A stretch of 64,000 nucleotides of DNA from Aquaticitalea lipolytica (lineage in GTDB: Bacteria > Bacteroidota > Bacteroidia > Flavobacteriales > Flavobacteriaceae): assembly GCF_014641635.1 (NCBI RefSeq), contig NZ_BMIC01000001.1, positions 998,641-1,062,640 on the forward strand, read 5' to 3'. Under the pieces are notes generated by a model. That model did not search any database and was not told where the DNA came from. It was given only the letters and a program-made list of their open reading frames with translations. The position numbers and the translations under genes were made by a program. Numbering within the stretch: position 1 is the stretch's first letter; each line of letters begins with the position of its first letter. Shown here piece by piece: positions 17,877 through 28,700 of this stretch.

Positions 17877-18779
17877 TTAAATTCGATTAAGAACAACACT
17901 AATATCTATTAAAGCAATACTAAAAACACCAGCAACTATGATTAGCTTTAAAATATTATGCAAAATAAGATAATGTGTTTTTGTTTTAGATTTCCAAAGT
18001 AAAACAACAAACACAGCTAGTAATAAAGTGCTTAAGTAGAAAAAATAATTCATCCTACCGACATCAAAAAAATACAGAAGTAGATAGGTTGGAATTAAAG
18101 TGAGTAAAATAAGTGTGGTCAACATTACTTTTGAAACCTTCTCACCATAAACAATTGGAATTGTATGATAATCTTGAGCCAAGTCGCCTTTTATATTTTC
18201 TAAATCTTTGGTCAACTCACGCATAGAAATAATTAAAAACAAAAACATAGCATGTACAAAAATTACTGTTTCAAAATTTTTGTAATAGATAAAAATGGCA
18301 AAAAACGGTGTAATAGTTAATATTGCTGAAGTTAAATTACCAATAAAAGGAAGCTTTTTAAGCTTATGTGAATAAAACCAAATACCGAATATATATATAG
18401 AAAAGAAAATTACTGCTCTAAACGACACATAGCTTGCTAAAACAACAGCAAAAAAGTTAAGCACAAAATAGAAAGATAGCTTGGTATTCTGGCTAACTAG
18501 TTTATCTAGTTTTGATTTTTCTGGACGATTAATTAAATCTTTTTCTGAATCGTAAAAATTATTTATGATGTAACCAGCTGCAATTGTTGATGCAGAAGCT
18601 AAAACTAACATAAATAAATTGATATCTAATACGACTTCACGCAATGGTTTATCGTGAGCTAAAATATAGATTGAAGCTAAATATTGGGCTATAACTATAA
18701 CGAGAATATTGTAACCTCTAACAACAGAAAACATGCTAAAAAACTTTAGCAAGAGGTGTTTTTGTTTTCTCGTAAACAT
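17877..18779 (-). CDS. UbiA-superfamily prenyltransferase (geranylgeranylglycerol-phosphate geranylgeranyltransferase-like)
   Basis: 300 residues with about eight membrane helices. The first aspartate-rich motif is NNFYDSEKD (D77, D81) and the second is TKDLENIKGD; these bind the Mg-diphosphate of the prenyl donor. Homologues in Flavobacteriia are usually labelled geranylgeranylglycerol-phosphate geranylgeranyltransferase, though the acceptor has rarely been tested. It is 11 bases from mevalonate kinase in an operon with diphosphomevalonate decarboxylase, so it sits with genes that supply its isoprenoid donor. Confidence 0.78.
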   Translation of the reverse strand: MFTRKQKHLLLKFFSMFSVVRGYNILVIVIAQYLASIYILAHDKPLREVVLDINLFMLVLASASTIAAGYIINNFYDSEKDLINRPEKSKLDKLVSQNTKLSFYFVLNFFAVVLASYVSFRAVIFFSIYIFGIWFYSHKLKKLPFIGNLTSAILTITPFFAIFIYYKNFETVIFVHAMFLFLIISMRELTKDLENIKGDLAQDYHTIPIVYGEKVSKVMLTTLILLTLIPTYLLLYFFDVGRMNYFFYLSTLLLAVFVVLLWKSKTKTHYLILHNILKLIIVAGVFSIALIDISVVLNRI

Positions 18780-18789
18780 AAGTTGAATT

Positions 18790-19719
18790 TTAGAAGTTGT
18801 AAACCACTTCTAATTTATAATTTGCAAGTGATAACTTGGCTTTATCAATATCTTCAGTAAAGCCTAAAATATAGCCTCCTCCACCAGAACCACAAAGTTT
18901 TAAGTAATAATCATTAGTATCAATACCTTTTTTCCAAAGCTCATGAAACTCTTGCGGAATCATTGGTTTAAAGTGATTCAATACCACCTTAGATAATTTT
19001 TTGGTATTACTAAACAGTGATTTAATATCTCCTTTTAAAAAATCGTCAACACATGCATCGGTGTGTTTGATAAATTGGTTTTTAAGCATTTTTCTGAACC
19101 CTTCTTGTTTCATATTTTCCATAAAAATGCTAACCATAGGAGCTGTTTCTCCTATAATGCCACTATCTAATAAAAAGACAGCACCTTTTCCATCGCTTTT
19201 TTGTGAAGGAATACCAGTAGCCTCAATATTGTCTTTAGAATTGATAAGAATTGGGATGCTTAAATAACTGTTTAAAGGATCTAAACCAGACGATTTCCCA
19301 TGAAAGAAAGATTCCATTTCAGAAAAAATTGATTTTAATTTCAATAATTTTTCTCTGGTTAAGTTTTCTAGAACAGTAATTTTATTAAACGCATATTTAT
19401 CATAAATAGCAGCAACCAATGCACCACTACTTCCAACACCATATCCTTGCGGAATTGAAGAATCAAAATACATTCCTGCATCAACATCTTGCTGTAATTT
19501 TTCAAAATCGAAAGCCACCAACTTATTATCAATACCTCGAAGATATGTTACAAATCGTTTTAAACTTTCATTAGATTTTATAGCAATTTCAGATGAGTTA
19601 TCATTCATCTTTAATGCACCATTATAAAAGTTATAAGGAATTGATAAGCCTTTAGAATCTTTAATGATTCCATATTCTCCAAAGAGTAATATTTTTGAGT
19701 AAAAAAGAGGTCCTTTCAT
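18790..19719 (-). CDS. Mevalonate kinase (GHMP kinase family)
   Basis: 309 residues. The GHMP ATP-binding motif is at 90-100 (PQGYGVGSSGA), preceded by a galactokinase-like start (KILLFGEYGII). A second conserved glycine-rich segment near the C-terminus reads KLCGSGGGGYILGF. With the decarboxylase 33 bases upstream this fits phosphorylation of mevalonate. Phosphomevalonate kinase is not in the window. A different GHMP substrate cannot be excluded by sequence, but the neighbour argues for mevalonate. Confidence 0.83.
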   Translation of the reverse strand: MKGPLFYSKILLFGEYGIIKDSKGLSIPYNFYNGALKMNDNSSEIAIKSNESLKRFVTYLRGIDNKLVAFDFEKLQQDVDAGMYFDSSIPQGYGVGSSGALVAAIYDKYAFNKITVLENLTREKLLKLKSIFSEMESFFHGKSSGLDPLNSYLSIPILINSKDNIEATGIPSQKSDGKGAVFLLDSGIIGETAPMVSIFMENMKQEGFRKMLKNQFIKHTDACVDDFLKGDIKSLFSNTKKLSKVVLNHFKPMIPQEFHELWKKGIDTNDYYLKLCGSGGGGYILGFTEDIDKAKLSLANYKLEVVYNF

Positions 19720-19752
19720 GTATTAGAGCAATTTCCTTAACAAATATACGTA

Positions 19753-20859
19753 TTATTCTTTTATTTGGTTTGCACCAAAACCAATTTGATCGCAAATATA
19801 ATGTCCGTTTTGACAATATGCAACTAACTCACTTTTAATAAATTCCAAAATTTGAGTTGCTTCATTTTTTGGATATAAAACATGAACGTTAGCTCCTGCA
19901 TCTAAAGTAAAACTAATATGCAAACCTGAATCTTGTCTAAAACGCCAAATTTTATTAATTATTTCAAGCGTATTTGGCTTCATTAAAATAAAATAAGGCA
20001 TACTTGTCATCATCATGGCATGAAGTGTTAATGCCTCACTCTCTACTAGTTTAACAAAAGCATTTAAATCTCCAGATTCTAATATAGGCTTTAGTTTTTC
20101 AAGGTTATTATGTGCTTGTTGAAATCTATTTTGAGCATAAGGATGATTATGCATTAAATTATGCCCAACTGTGCTACTTACTTGTTTTTCACCTTTATCA
20201 ACTAATAAAATAGTGTCTTGATAGTTCTTAAAATTCTGGTGAACTTTATATGGGTATTTTACACCAAACAAATCTGTGCTTCCTTCAATTGAATCAGTTT
20301 TTCCCCAAACAATTAAGTCGCCTTCAATACTTCTGCATGCTGAACCTGAACCTAATCGTGCTAAAAATGATGCTTTTTGATTGAAAAGGTTTTCATTAAA
20401 AGAGGTCTCGACTGCGCTTAACCTGACAGACAATTCTTTCTCAATACTCATTAAACATAATGCCAAAGCGCTCATTCCGCTAGCTGACGACGCTATACCA
20501 GAACTATGCGGAAAGGTGTTTTTGGTTTCAATTTTAAAATGATAGTCTCTTAAAAAAGGTAAATAAGATTCAATTCGCTCAAAAAACGTTTGAATTTTTG
20601 GTTTAAAATCATCTTCTTTATTTCCATCTAAATATACTTCAAAAGAAAAGTCTTTATTGCTTTCTTTCTTTGTAAAAGTTAGTGTAGTTATGGTTTTGCA
20701 TTCATTAAGCGTAAAGCTTATTGATGGATTTTCAGGAATTTGATGTTTCTTTTTTCCCCAATATTTTACTAATGCAATATTACTTGGCGATTCCCAAGTT
20801 ACTTTTCCTTTTTCTAAAGTTTTCGAATATGTTTCAGGAATAAAATCTTGTTCTGTCAT
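19753..20859 (-). CDS. mvaD: Diphosphomevalonate decarboxylase
   Basis: 368 residues. The family signature SNIALVKYWGKK lies at 26-37 and the ATP-binding loop HSSGIASSASGMSALALCL at about 116-135. RLGSGSACRS, another conserved segment, follows. The enzyme converts diphosphomevalonate to isopentenyl diphosphate with ATP use and CO2 release in the cytosol. It starts 5 bases after the DUF1697 gene and precedes mevalonate kinase. The presence of both shows that the organism makes isoprenoids by the mevalonate route. Confidence 0.92.
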   Translation of the reverse strand: MTEQDFIPETYSKTLEKGKVTWESPSNIALVKYWGKKKHQIPENPSISFTLNECKTITTLTFTKKESNKDFSFEVYLDGNKEDDFKPKIQTFFERIESYLPFLRDYHFKIETKNTFPHSSGIASSASGMSALALCLMSIEKELSVRLSAVETSFNENLFNQKASFLARLGSGSACRSIEGDLIVWGKTDSIEGSTDLFGVKYPYKVHQNFKNYQDTILLVDKGEKQVSSTVGHNLMHNHPYAQNRFQQAHNNLEKLKPILESGDLNAFVKLVESEALTLHAMMMTSMPYFILMKPNTLEIINKIWRFRQDSGLHISFTLDAGANVHVLYPKNEATQILEFIKSELVAYCQNGHYICDQIGFGANQIKE

Positions 20860-20864
20860 AGCAA

Positions 20865-21398
20865 TTATTCTGATGACAAAGATAAGAGTTTTACCATTGT
20901 GTTGTAATTTCTTGCTGTTGCAAATGTTTTAAACTTTCGTTCAAAGAAATTGACATTAAATTTTGCCTTTCCCAAGCCTTTTTCATAGTAATAGTAAATA
21001 CAGTTGTTGATAATTTTATATTCTTCTCCTTCATACACTTTTTCTAAAGCTTCTTTTACTAAATCATCACTTGGGCAATTGTGAAGCATCATAAAATGAC
21101 TCGCTTTCTTTTTATCTTTGGTGAAAGGAGAATCATCAAAAATGCGTTGTAAATCTTGCCTTGTTTTTACTAATACTGACACTTCAAATCCGAAATAATT
21201 CATAATACTTTTTTCGATATCACTTTCTATTTTAGAAATATCGCTTTTGTTGGATTGCAAAATAACATTACCACTCTGAATGTATGTTTGTACATTTTCA
21301 AATCCAGATTTAGATAACAATTCACGTAACTCAGCCATTGGCACTTTTTTGTGTCCACCTACATTAATACCTTTTAAAAGTGCTATGTATGTTTTCAT
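20865..21398 (-). CDS. DUF1697 family protein
   Basis: 177 residues beginning with the family signature YIALLKGINVGGHKKVPMAE, followed by VQTYIQSGNVILQSNKSD. The family is widespread, soluble and of unknown function. The start overlaps the preceding flavoprotein stop by 4 bases (ATGA), so it is translationally coupled in the operon. No active site is established. Confidence 0.85.
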   Translation of the reverse strand: MKTYIALLKGINVGGHKKVPMAELRELLSKSGFENVQTYIQSGNVILQSNKSDISKIESDIEKSIMNYFGFEVSVLVKTRQDLQRIFDDSPFTKDKKKASHFMMLHNCPSDDLVKEALEKVYEGEEYKIINNCIYYYYEKGLGKAKFNVNFFERKFKTFATARNYNTMVKLLSLSSE

Positions 21399-22612
21399 TC
21401 TGAAATAGATTTAGCTGCAATATAAGCTCCTGTCCAAGCATTCTGAAAATTAAAGCCTCCTGTAACTGCATCTACATTAATAACTTCTCCTGCAAAATAC
21501 AAATTGTTATGTAACTTACTTTCAAAGGTTTTAAAATTGATTTCTTTTAAATCGATACCTCCAGCAGTCACAAATTCTTCTTTAAAGGTGCTTTTTCCGT
21601 CTACTTTAAAAACAGCTTGAGTAAGTTGTGAAGCTAAATCTTCTAATTGGCTTTTGTTCAAATCTGCCCAACGTGTGTCTTGATCCATATTAGACGCTAA
21701 AACAAGTTTATGCCACAAGCGTTTTGGCAACTCAAATTGTGTAGATTTATAAACTGTTTTCTTTGCTAACTCGTGCTTTAATTCTTTTAATATATCTAAA
21801 CAATCTTCAAACGATTGTCTGATGAAATTAACTTCAATCTGAAATTTATAATGGCATTTTGCCAATTCAATAGCGCCAAAAGCAGAGAGTTTTAAAATTG
21901 AAGGCGCACTCATTCCAACGTGTGTAATTAACAAAGGACCTTCAGAAACCAAGTCAGTTCCTAACACTTTAACCTCAACATTTTGTGCTACAACTCCAGG
22001 AATATCTTTAATGCGATCGTCTTTTATATCAAACGTAAACAGTGATGGAACAGGTTGCGAAATGGTATGACCTAAATCTTCAAGAAGACTCCATATTTTT
22101 GGGTTGCTTCCTGTAGCTATGAGTAGTTTTTCACATGAGTAAATGCAGTCTTTGGTTGAAATTTCAAAACCTCTCGACTGTGTTCGAGGTGACAAACTTG
22201 TAACACTTTGATTATATAACACCTCAACTTTGTGTTTTTTGGCTTCATTTAAAAAACAATCGATAATCGTTTTTGATGAATCTGTGATTGGAAACATACG
22301 TCCATCGTCTTCAATTTTGAGTTCGACACCTCGTTTTTGAAACCAATCAATAGTATCTCCAGTCATAAACTGATGAAAAGGTCCTAATAATTCTTTTTCA
22401 CCTCTTGGATAATTAAGTACTAATTCCGAAGGTACAAACTCCGCATGAGTTACATTACATCGACCTCCTCCAGAAATTCTAACTTTTTGTAAGCCTTCTT
22501 TTCCACGTTCAAGAATAACGACTTTTAACTTTGGGTTTTGTCCAGCAATATTAATTGCTGCAAAAAAACCTGCTGCTCCACCTCCAACAATGATGACGTC
22601 TTTTTTTATCAT
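21395..22612 (-). CDS. HI0933/YhiN-type FAD-dependent flavoprotein
   Basis: 405 residues. The N-terminal Rossmann motif is VGGGAAGFFAAINIAG, followed by RISGGGRCNVTH, the family's flavin-contact segment. FVTAGGIDLKEI and GEVINVDAVTGGFNFQNAW near the end are also characteristic. The family is a cytosolic oxidoreductase-like flavoprotein whose substrate is unknown. It overlaps both neighbours by 4 bases (GDPD upstream, DUF1697 downstream). Confidence 0.87.
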   Translation of the reverse strand: MIKKDVIIVGGGAAGFFAAINIAGQNPKLKVVILERGKEGLQKVRISGGGRCNVTHAEFVPSELVLNYPRGEKELLGPFHQFMTGDTIDWFQKRGVELKIEDDGRMFPITDSSKTIIDCFLNEAKKHKVEVLYNQSVTSLSPRTQSRGFEISTKDCIYSCEKLLIATGSNPKIWSLLEDLGHTISQPVPSLFTFDIKDDRIKDIPGVVAQNVEVKVLGTDLVSEGPLLITHVGMSAPSILKLSAFGAIELAKCHYKFQIEVNFIRQSFEDCLDILKELKHELAKKTVYKSTQFELPKRLWHKLVLASNMDQDTRWADLNKSQLEDLASQLTQAVFKVDGKSTFKEEFVTAGGIDLKEINFKTFESKLHNNLYFAGEVINVDAVTGGFNFQNAWTGAYIAAKSISE

Positions 22613-23298
22613 AATCTATCTGGTACATCAGAAATTATTCCGTCAACTTTATAGTTTTTCATTCTTTTAATAGTATCATCATCATTAACTGTCCAAGTAT
22701 ATACTTTATAGCCTTTTGTTTGTGCTCTGTTTACATTTTCGGAAGTTAACAAGGCATAATTGGGATGAATTGCAACTGCATTTATGGTTTGAGCAAATTC
22801 AATAGCATCATCTACACTTGCTTTAGATAACACTCCAAGTGGAATTTGTTTATCAATTTCAAAAACGTCTTCAAGCTCATGATGCTGAAAGCTAGACACT
22901 ATAAAATCTTGATAGTTCCATCCTTTTGTTTTTATATATTTCTGAACTATTTCGCATGTTTTTGAAGTTGTATTTTTCCCTTTTAATTCGATATTTAAAA
23001 GGCATTTTTTGTCAATAACATCCAAGATTTCTTCTAAAGTAGGAATAGTAAATTGATTATTTATTTTGAGTTGTTTCAGTTCAGATAATGATAATTTACT
23101 AACTTCTCCAGTTCCGTTAGTCATTCTATCTAACGTAAAATCATGAAAAACAACCAATTCACCAGAAGCGCATAAATGTACATCAAGCTCAATGCCATCA
23201 ACTCCAAAATCTAATGCTTTTTGAATAGATTCAATAGTGTTTTCGGCAATGTATCCTTTTGCACCTCGATGTCCTATTTTTAAACATGAGTGCTTCAT
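22609..23298 (-). CDS. Cytosolic glycerophosphodiester phosphodiesterase
   Basis: 229 residues with a TIM-barrel start KIGHRGAKGYIAENT (H10, R11), the metal ligands in GIELDVH (E37, D39) and the general acid/base H52 in VVFHD. No signal peptide, so it should act inside the cell on glycerophosphodiesters from phospholipid turnover, releasing glycerol-3-phosphate and an alcohol. It overlaps the upstream thioesterase and the downstream flavoprotein by 4 bases each. Confidence 0.9.
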   Translation of the reverse strand: MKHSCLKIGHRGAKGYIAENTIESIQKALDFGVDGIELDVHLCASGELVVFHDFTLDRMTNGTGEVSKLSLSELKQLKINNQFTIPTLEEILDVIDKKCLLNIELKGKNTTSKTCEIVQKYIKTKGWNYQDFIVSSFQHHELEDVFEIDKQIPLGVLSKASVDDAIEFAQTINAVAIHPNYALLTSENVNRAQTKGYKVYTWTVNDDDTIKRMKNYKVDGIISDVPDRL

Positions 23299-24158
23299 CC
23301 TTTTGGTCGCATTAAGCCTTCTTGAGCTACAGAAGCAATAAGTTTTCCATCTCTTGAAAATATATTTCCTTTAGCAAACCCTCTTGCGTTAGACGTGTTT
23401 GGAGATTCTATAGAATACAGCAACCAATCATCAAAATCGAAGTCCCTAAAATACCACATAGAGTGGTCTAAACTTGCTGTTTGGGTATTTCCCCAATGTG
23501 CTTTGCTAGCATGACGATTCATGGCTGCAGCTAAAATATTATAATCGGAAATATAAGTGAGTATTTGCTGTTTTGAAGCCAAATCTAAATTTGAAACATC
23601 ACCTTTTAACTTAAACCATACGTTTGTAAAAGGCGGCAAATCTTCTTTATTAAATGGATTTACAACCTCAACAGGTTTAAATTCTACAGGACGCTCAATC
23701 TCCATAAAACCTTTAGTTCTTGGAGGAATAGCTTCTCCAAATTGATGCAACATATCTGTCCAACTTAACAATTCTTCAGGTTGTTTTATGCTTTTTGGCA
23801 TTTCAATTTGATGGTTATAACCTTCTTCTTTTTTATGAAAAGATGCAGACAAAATAAAAATTGTTGTTTCTCCTTGATGTGCAGTTACACGACGAACCGA
23901 AAAACTCCCTCCATCTCTTACAATACTCACATTATAAGTAATAGGAATCTCTAAATTTCCTGCTTCTAGAAAATAGGAATGCATCGAATGTAAAACACGA
24001 TTGTTGGTAATTGTCCTGCTTGCTGCATTAATAGCTTGTGCTAACACCTGACCACCAAATACATTTGGGCTACCAACAGTTTTGCTTATTCCATTAAATT
24101 CGTTCTCACTTATCTTCTCTAACGTTAGAAGATCTAATAAGTCGTTAACCGTCGTCAT
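23295..24158 (-). CDS. Acyl-CoA thioesterase II (TesB type)
   Basis: 287 residues, a double hot-dog protein of normal length for TesB. The N-terminal half has VFGGQVLAQAINAASRTI and HSMHSYFLEAGNLEIPI. The C-terminal half has TASLDHSMWYFRDFDFDDW and a closing stretch FSRDGKLIASVAQEGLMR, all typical. The family hydrolyses medium- to long-chain acyl-CoA. It is the first gene of the long minus-strand operon, 130 bases from the divergent lipoprotein gene. Confidence 0.9.
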   Translation of the reverse strand: MTTVNDLLDLLTLEKISENEFNGISKTVGSPNVFGGQVLAQAINAASRTITNNRVLHSMHSYFLEAGNLEIPITYNVSIVRDGGSFSVRRVTAHQGETTIFILSASFHKKEEGYNHQIEMPKSIKQPEELLSWTDMLHQFGEAIPPRTKGFMEIERPVEFKPVEVVNPFNKEDLPPFTNVWFKLKGDVSNLDLASKQQILTYISDYNILAAAMNRHASKAHWGNTQTASLDHSMWYFRDFDFDDWLLYSIESPNTSNARGFAKGNIFSRDGKLIASVAQEGLMRPKG

Positions 24159-24288
24159 GTTTTTCTCTTTTATAATTTCAAAACTATTAAAATCATTGGT
24201 TGCTTTCTACTTATTTTATAAATAGTTTAAGATTTTTAATTTCAAATTCAGTATTAAAGTCGTTATATTGGTTTTTAACCTAAAATTT

Positions 24289-25098
24289 ATGATGTTTCAA
24301 ATTCAACAATTAATTTTTATCACTCTATTTTTATCTTCTTGCGATACAGGCAAATTGACTGTAATTGCAGATTTACCATCAACCCTAAAAGAAGTTTCAG
24401 CGACTGAGACAATACCCAATTCTGATTTGATTTGGGTTATTGAAGATGCAGGAAACAAAAACAATATTTATGGTTTAAATACTCAAGGGAAAATTATAAA
24501 AGATATTGATGTTAGCAATGCAAGTAATATAGATTGGGAAGATTTAACTTCAGATAATTTAGGCAATTTATATATTGGTGATTTTGGTAACAACAGCAAA
24601 AACAGAGATGATTTTACTATTTACAAAATTGCGAATCCTGATACAGATAAAGCTATTGTAATTGCTGAAAAAATCAACTTTTTGCTTCCAAAAGATATGA
24701 AATCAGAAGATTTTGAAGCTTTTTTCCTTTTTAAAGGTTATTTCTATGTTTTTAGCAAAGAGAATAAGACTAGTAAACTTATTAAAGTCCCTAACCAAAT
24801 TGGTAAGCATACAGCAGAATTGGTTACTGACTTTAATCTAGCAGGAAAGCATCACAAAATAACCTCTGCTGATGTGAGTGATGATGGAAAAACTATAGTG
24901 CTATTAAACCACGATAAACTTTGGAAAATAACTAATTTTAAAGGTGATAATTTTTTTAAAGGCACCATAGAAGAATTGAAATTTGATCACGATTCTCAAA
25001 AAGAAGGCATTTGTTTTAAGGATAACTCTACTGTTTTAATCACTGACGAAAGTGATAGTAAGTTAGGAAGTAATATTTATAGTTTTAAACTGAATTAA
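24289..25098 (+). CDS. Lipoprotein with probable beta-propeller fold
   Basis: About 269 residues from the ATG at 24289. An upstream in-frame TTG at 24268 is possible, but the ATG gives a good lipoprotein signal (FITLFLSSC). The mature part has repeated strands with DWEDLTSDNLGNLYIGDFG and EDFEAFFLFKGYFYVFSKEN, like propeller blades of SdiA-regulated or esterase-like phytase proteins. No catalytic motif is seen. It stands alone; its stop overlaps the convergent MORN gene by 4 bases. Probable location is the periplasmic side of a membrane. Confidence 0.65.
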   Translation: MMFQIQQLIFITLFLSSCDTGKLTVIADLPSTLKEVSATETIPNSDLIWVIEDAGNKNNIYGLNTQGKIIKDIDVSNASNIDWEDLTSDNLGNLYIGDFGNNSKNRDDFTIYKIANPDTDKAIVIAEKINFLLPKDMKSEDFEAFFLFKGYFYVFSKENKTSKLIKVPNQIGKHTAELVTDFNLAGKHHKITSADVSDDGKTIVLLNHDKLWKITNFKGDNFFKGTIEELKFDHDSQKEGICFKDNSTVLITDESDSKLGSNIYSFKLN

Positions 25099-25742
25099 TT
25101 ATAAAGCGTAATTTCCCACGATCCAGGCTCGTATATAATAATTTCAAATCTAACCTCATAAGTCATTGTTTTAAACTTATTTGGAGTTTTGTATGTTACT
25201 TGACATTTAAAAGGATATTGTACATCTTCATAACCTTCGCTATTACCTTGAGAAAAGGAATCTGAAAACTTTAATCCGCTATCACCAAAAACGTTTAAAT
25301 CTGTTATAGTGTTTTTTCCTCCATTTTGGTAAAACCAAAATTTTATCTTGTTTCCTTCTCCATTCCTTCTAACAGTAAACCTTTCTACATTTACTTTCTT
25401 TTGAACTTTATAAGCATTAGGCAATTGTATGCTAGCTTCTCCTTTGTAATCATTGTTTTTCCAAATACCTTCTTTTAAAAGTTTTTTTTCTCCATTTACA
25501 ACTTCAAATAATTGGCCTTTTCCATGTTTCTTTCCTTTTTTAAATTCTCCAACAAACATGTACTTCCCATTAAGGTATGTAAAAACACCTTCTCCATGTG
25601 CCAGTCCTTTTTTACATGTTCCAACATATAGTCCACCTGTTGAATCATCAACAACAGTACAGTTATTTTTTTCTTGACTATAACTCAACTGAGTTGACAA
25701 CATAAATGCTATTGAAAATAATAGAAAGTATTTTAATTTCAT
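25095..25742 (-). CDS. Secreted MORN-repeat protein
   Basis: 215 residues with a signal peptide (FLLFSIAFMLSTQLSYS) and MORN-type repeats around residues 33-90 (GGLYVGTCKKGLAHGEG, then FVGEFKKGKKHGKGQL). The C-terminal 110 residues form an unrecognised domain with a polybasic, asparagine-rich start. MORN repeats often mediate binding to lipid or protein. It lies 42 bases downstream of the large phosphoesterase-barrel gene on the same strand and may be cotranscribed with it. Confidence 0.75.
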   Translation of the reverse strand: MKLKYFLLFSIAFMLSTQLSYSQEKNNCTVVDDSTGGLYVGTCKKGLAHGEGVFTYLNGKYMFVGEFKKGKKHGKGQLFEVVNGEKKLLKEGIWKNNDYKGEASIQLPNAYKVQKKVNVERFTVRRNGEGNKIKFWFYQNGGKNTITDLNVFGDSGLKFSDSFSQGNSEGYEDVQYPFKCQVTYKTPNKFKTMTYEVRFEIIIYEPGSWEITLYN

Positions 25743-25784
25743 TTTTTTATTTTAAATATACGTAAGTAATCATAAGAATAAATC

Positions 25785-28700
25785 CTAAAAATTCAATCCA
25801 AAGCCAAACGAAAATCTTAAGCCTTCTGTACTATTAAAAAAATTAAATGTTCCTGATAAACTCTCTGCTGCAGTAACCCAAAATCCGCCACCATAATCGT
25901 TATGCCATTTTTCTGAATCTTCATTTTTTAACCATACTCTACCAACATCTGCTCCTCCAAAAATTCCAATTTGCAATGGCAAAATGTTGGTTTTAAAGGA
26001 TGGAAAACTATATCTCACATCGGCACTTCCTACCAATGAGTTTTTACCAGTAAAGCGTTCGGTTCTAAAACCTCTCAATCCATTATTTCCTCCAATATTT
26101 GATGCTTGGTAAAATACAAGCTCATCACCAATTCGTATTTGAGTTCTTAAATCGGTTTTGAGTACCAACTTTCTGTCTTTAGACAATGCATTATAAAAAC
26201 CTAGATCCGAATTTATAAAGCCATACGTATTTTTTGTGTCTTTAAATTCTGTTTTCCCTCCAACGTTTAGCATAAAAGTCATACCTCTTGAAGGATTGAT
26301 AGCATTATCAAAACTTTTATAATTATACTCAGCTTCTAAACCTCCAAAAAAGCGTCGTTTGTAAAAATCGGTATTTATTTCTGGAGCAAATTCTGATATA
26401 AATCTATCTTCGGTTTCTTCAATTTCAATACCTTCAAAAATGGTTCTAAATCCATAATCGCTACCAAAACTTCCTTTTTTTATTATCCCAATTTTGACTG
26501 CATAAATTCCTGTTTTAACTCTGTTATAATCTAAATCTAACTCCTCATCATTATTTACAGTTTCGTTACCATAGCCAAAAAAGTTGTTCGTAAAATTTTC
26601 TGAAGTAAATGTACCAGCAACATGTAAATTCCAATCCTGAAAAATATTAGCAAACTCACCATCATAATTAAGTGCAAACCCATTTGTTGCAAAAAAATAA
26701 CCACCTTTAAAACGATGTTGCTGCGAAAATGGATTGCGTTGAAACCCTTTAACTGTTTTCATAAACGACACACCTAATTGAAAACCATCGTCAGGATTAT
26801 ATCCTATACTTGGTGTAATAGTTGATGTTTTTACAATGTTTTTATTGAAATCGAAAAGGTTTAAATTGTACACATCGGTAAATTTAATTTGAGCACCTTT
26901 ATTTTCTTGAATTGTATTCTTTTTTGACTTGTGATCATAGACTTTAATTCTCCTTCCGTTTTTAATAATATAAGTGTCATTCTCCTGACCTCCAATAAGT
27001 CTTGTAAATATTAAATTATTTGCTTTTCCGCTCACTTCAAAAACATCTTTATCGTCAAGACCGTAAATCCAAATCTCTTTGGTGATATCTCTATTAAATG
27101 TTTTGTCAACTAAAATTTCACCTTTTTCACCTCCAATAATTCTTGAAATTTTAATATGTGTTTCTTTGTCCCCAACTCGTGTCACTTCAATATAATCATC
27201 TTTATCTGTTCCTGTGAGAATTACTAACTCATTTAAATAATTATAATAGCGTGTAGCAATGTCTTGTAGATTACCTCTTCTTCCTTTAAGTTTCTTTTTG
27301 ATGTCTTCTAATGTTTCATCTTGAACTTCTACAGGAACTTTTGAAAATGCCAAATCAATAACTTCATCTGTAATATGTTCTTGCAAAAACTTAGCTTGCT
27401 CTATCCATTTTTCTTTATCTGCTTTTTGAATTAAGACTCTGTCGAGCTTAATTCCCGCGCTATTCATCCACTCAATATCCTTTAGTTCTTCGTCATATAC
27501 TTGGAGTTGTTTTGTAGAACCCGAAATAATTTTCATTACATCTAACAAAGCGCCATCGAAATTTGAAAACACCTGATCTCTATCTCTAGGAATTGGTCTA
27601 TAGTATTTGTCGCCATTTTCCATATTAAATTGTGCCCAACGCCATTGGTCTTGATGTCTGTCCCAATCGCCAATTAGCATATCAAAAAGACGTGCTCTAA
27701 CAAAAGCATTTTCGTCAATTTTATACTTTTCATCTTCTCGCACTTTTTCAATAATATCGTGAGTACTTTCAATATCATCTGCATAACCAAAGTTTCGCTC
27801 ATCAGTATAATTATCTTCTGGTCGTTCTTCAATCATATATAATTCATCACCATACTCTTCATTATACTCTCCTAAACTTTCATGCTTTGGAATAAAAAAC
27901 AGTTTTGGGTTTGTATGATAAATCTCTGCTGCATTTGACAAGTCTGGAACTACTGAAAAAGCATAAGGATGCGCTGCTGTATAAAAATCTAAAATAAGAC
28001 TTTCAATTGCAGTTTTTTCAAACTCATCTTGTATGTAAGTGTCTTTAAAAAGTACTGCCTGTAAATATTGTGTGGCACTTTTACGAAGTGCTCTCATATT
28101 TAATTCTCTACCATCTTTAGTTTTTAAACGTAACGAGCGTGTTTGATGTCCTCCACCTTTTCTAACAACTTCCAATCCACCATAAAGCGTATCTAAAGTT
28201 GTTACTTTAGTTTTAATTTTTGTACTATAAACATCTCTGTAATGATCTCCCCAAACCGATTCGAAAAAACCTGTTTTATCTGTTTCTTCTTTTGTGTAAA
28301 TAGACACTTCGATTTCTTGCGGAAAGCTTTTAGGGAATTTTGAAGCATCAAAAATGGTTCTTGGTTGAAAAATTTCTTTTTGAAATAACACTTTTGCTTT
28401 TCCATTTTCGACACCATGAATTTTAACCCAACTACTTCCATCTTTAAAAATTGTCAATTCAGCAAATCCTTGTTTGCCATAAGAGAATTGTCCATTTTCA
28501 CCCAACGAAACTGCAGATTCTTTTGAACCTGAACCAGAAACTATTTGTTTTATAGATTCGTTTTCTATGTATTGTAATGTGTGTTCATGACCAGAAACAA
28601 ATACAACATTGTCTGCATCTAAAGTGATAGTCTCCAATCGACTCATTAATTTATGATAACGTTCATTATACCTGTCTTGTATAGACACTCCTCCTTGTGT

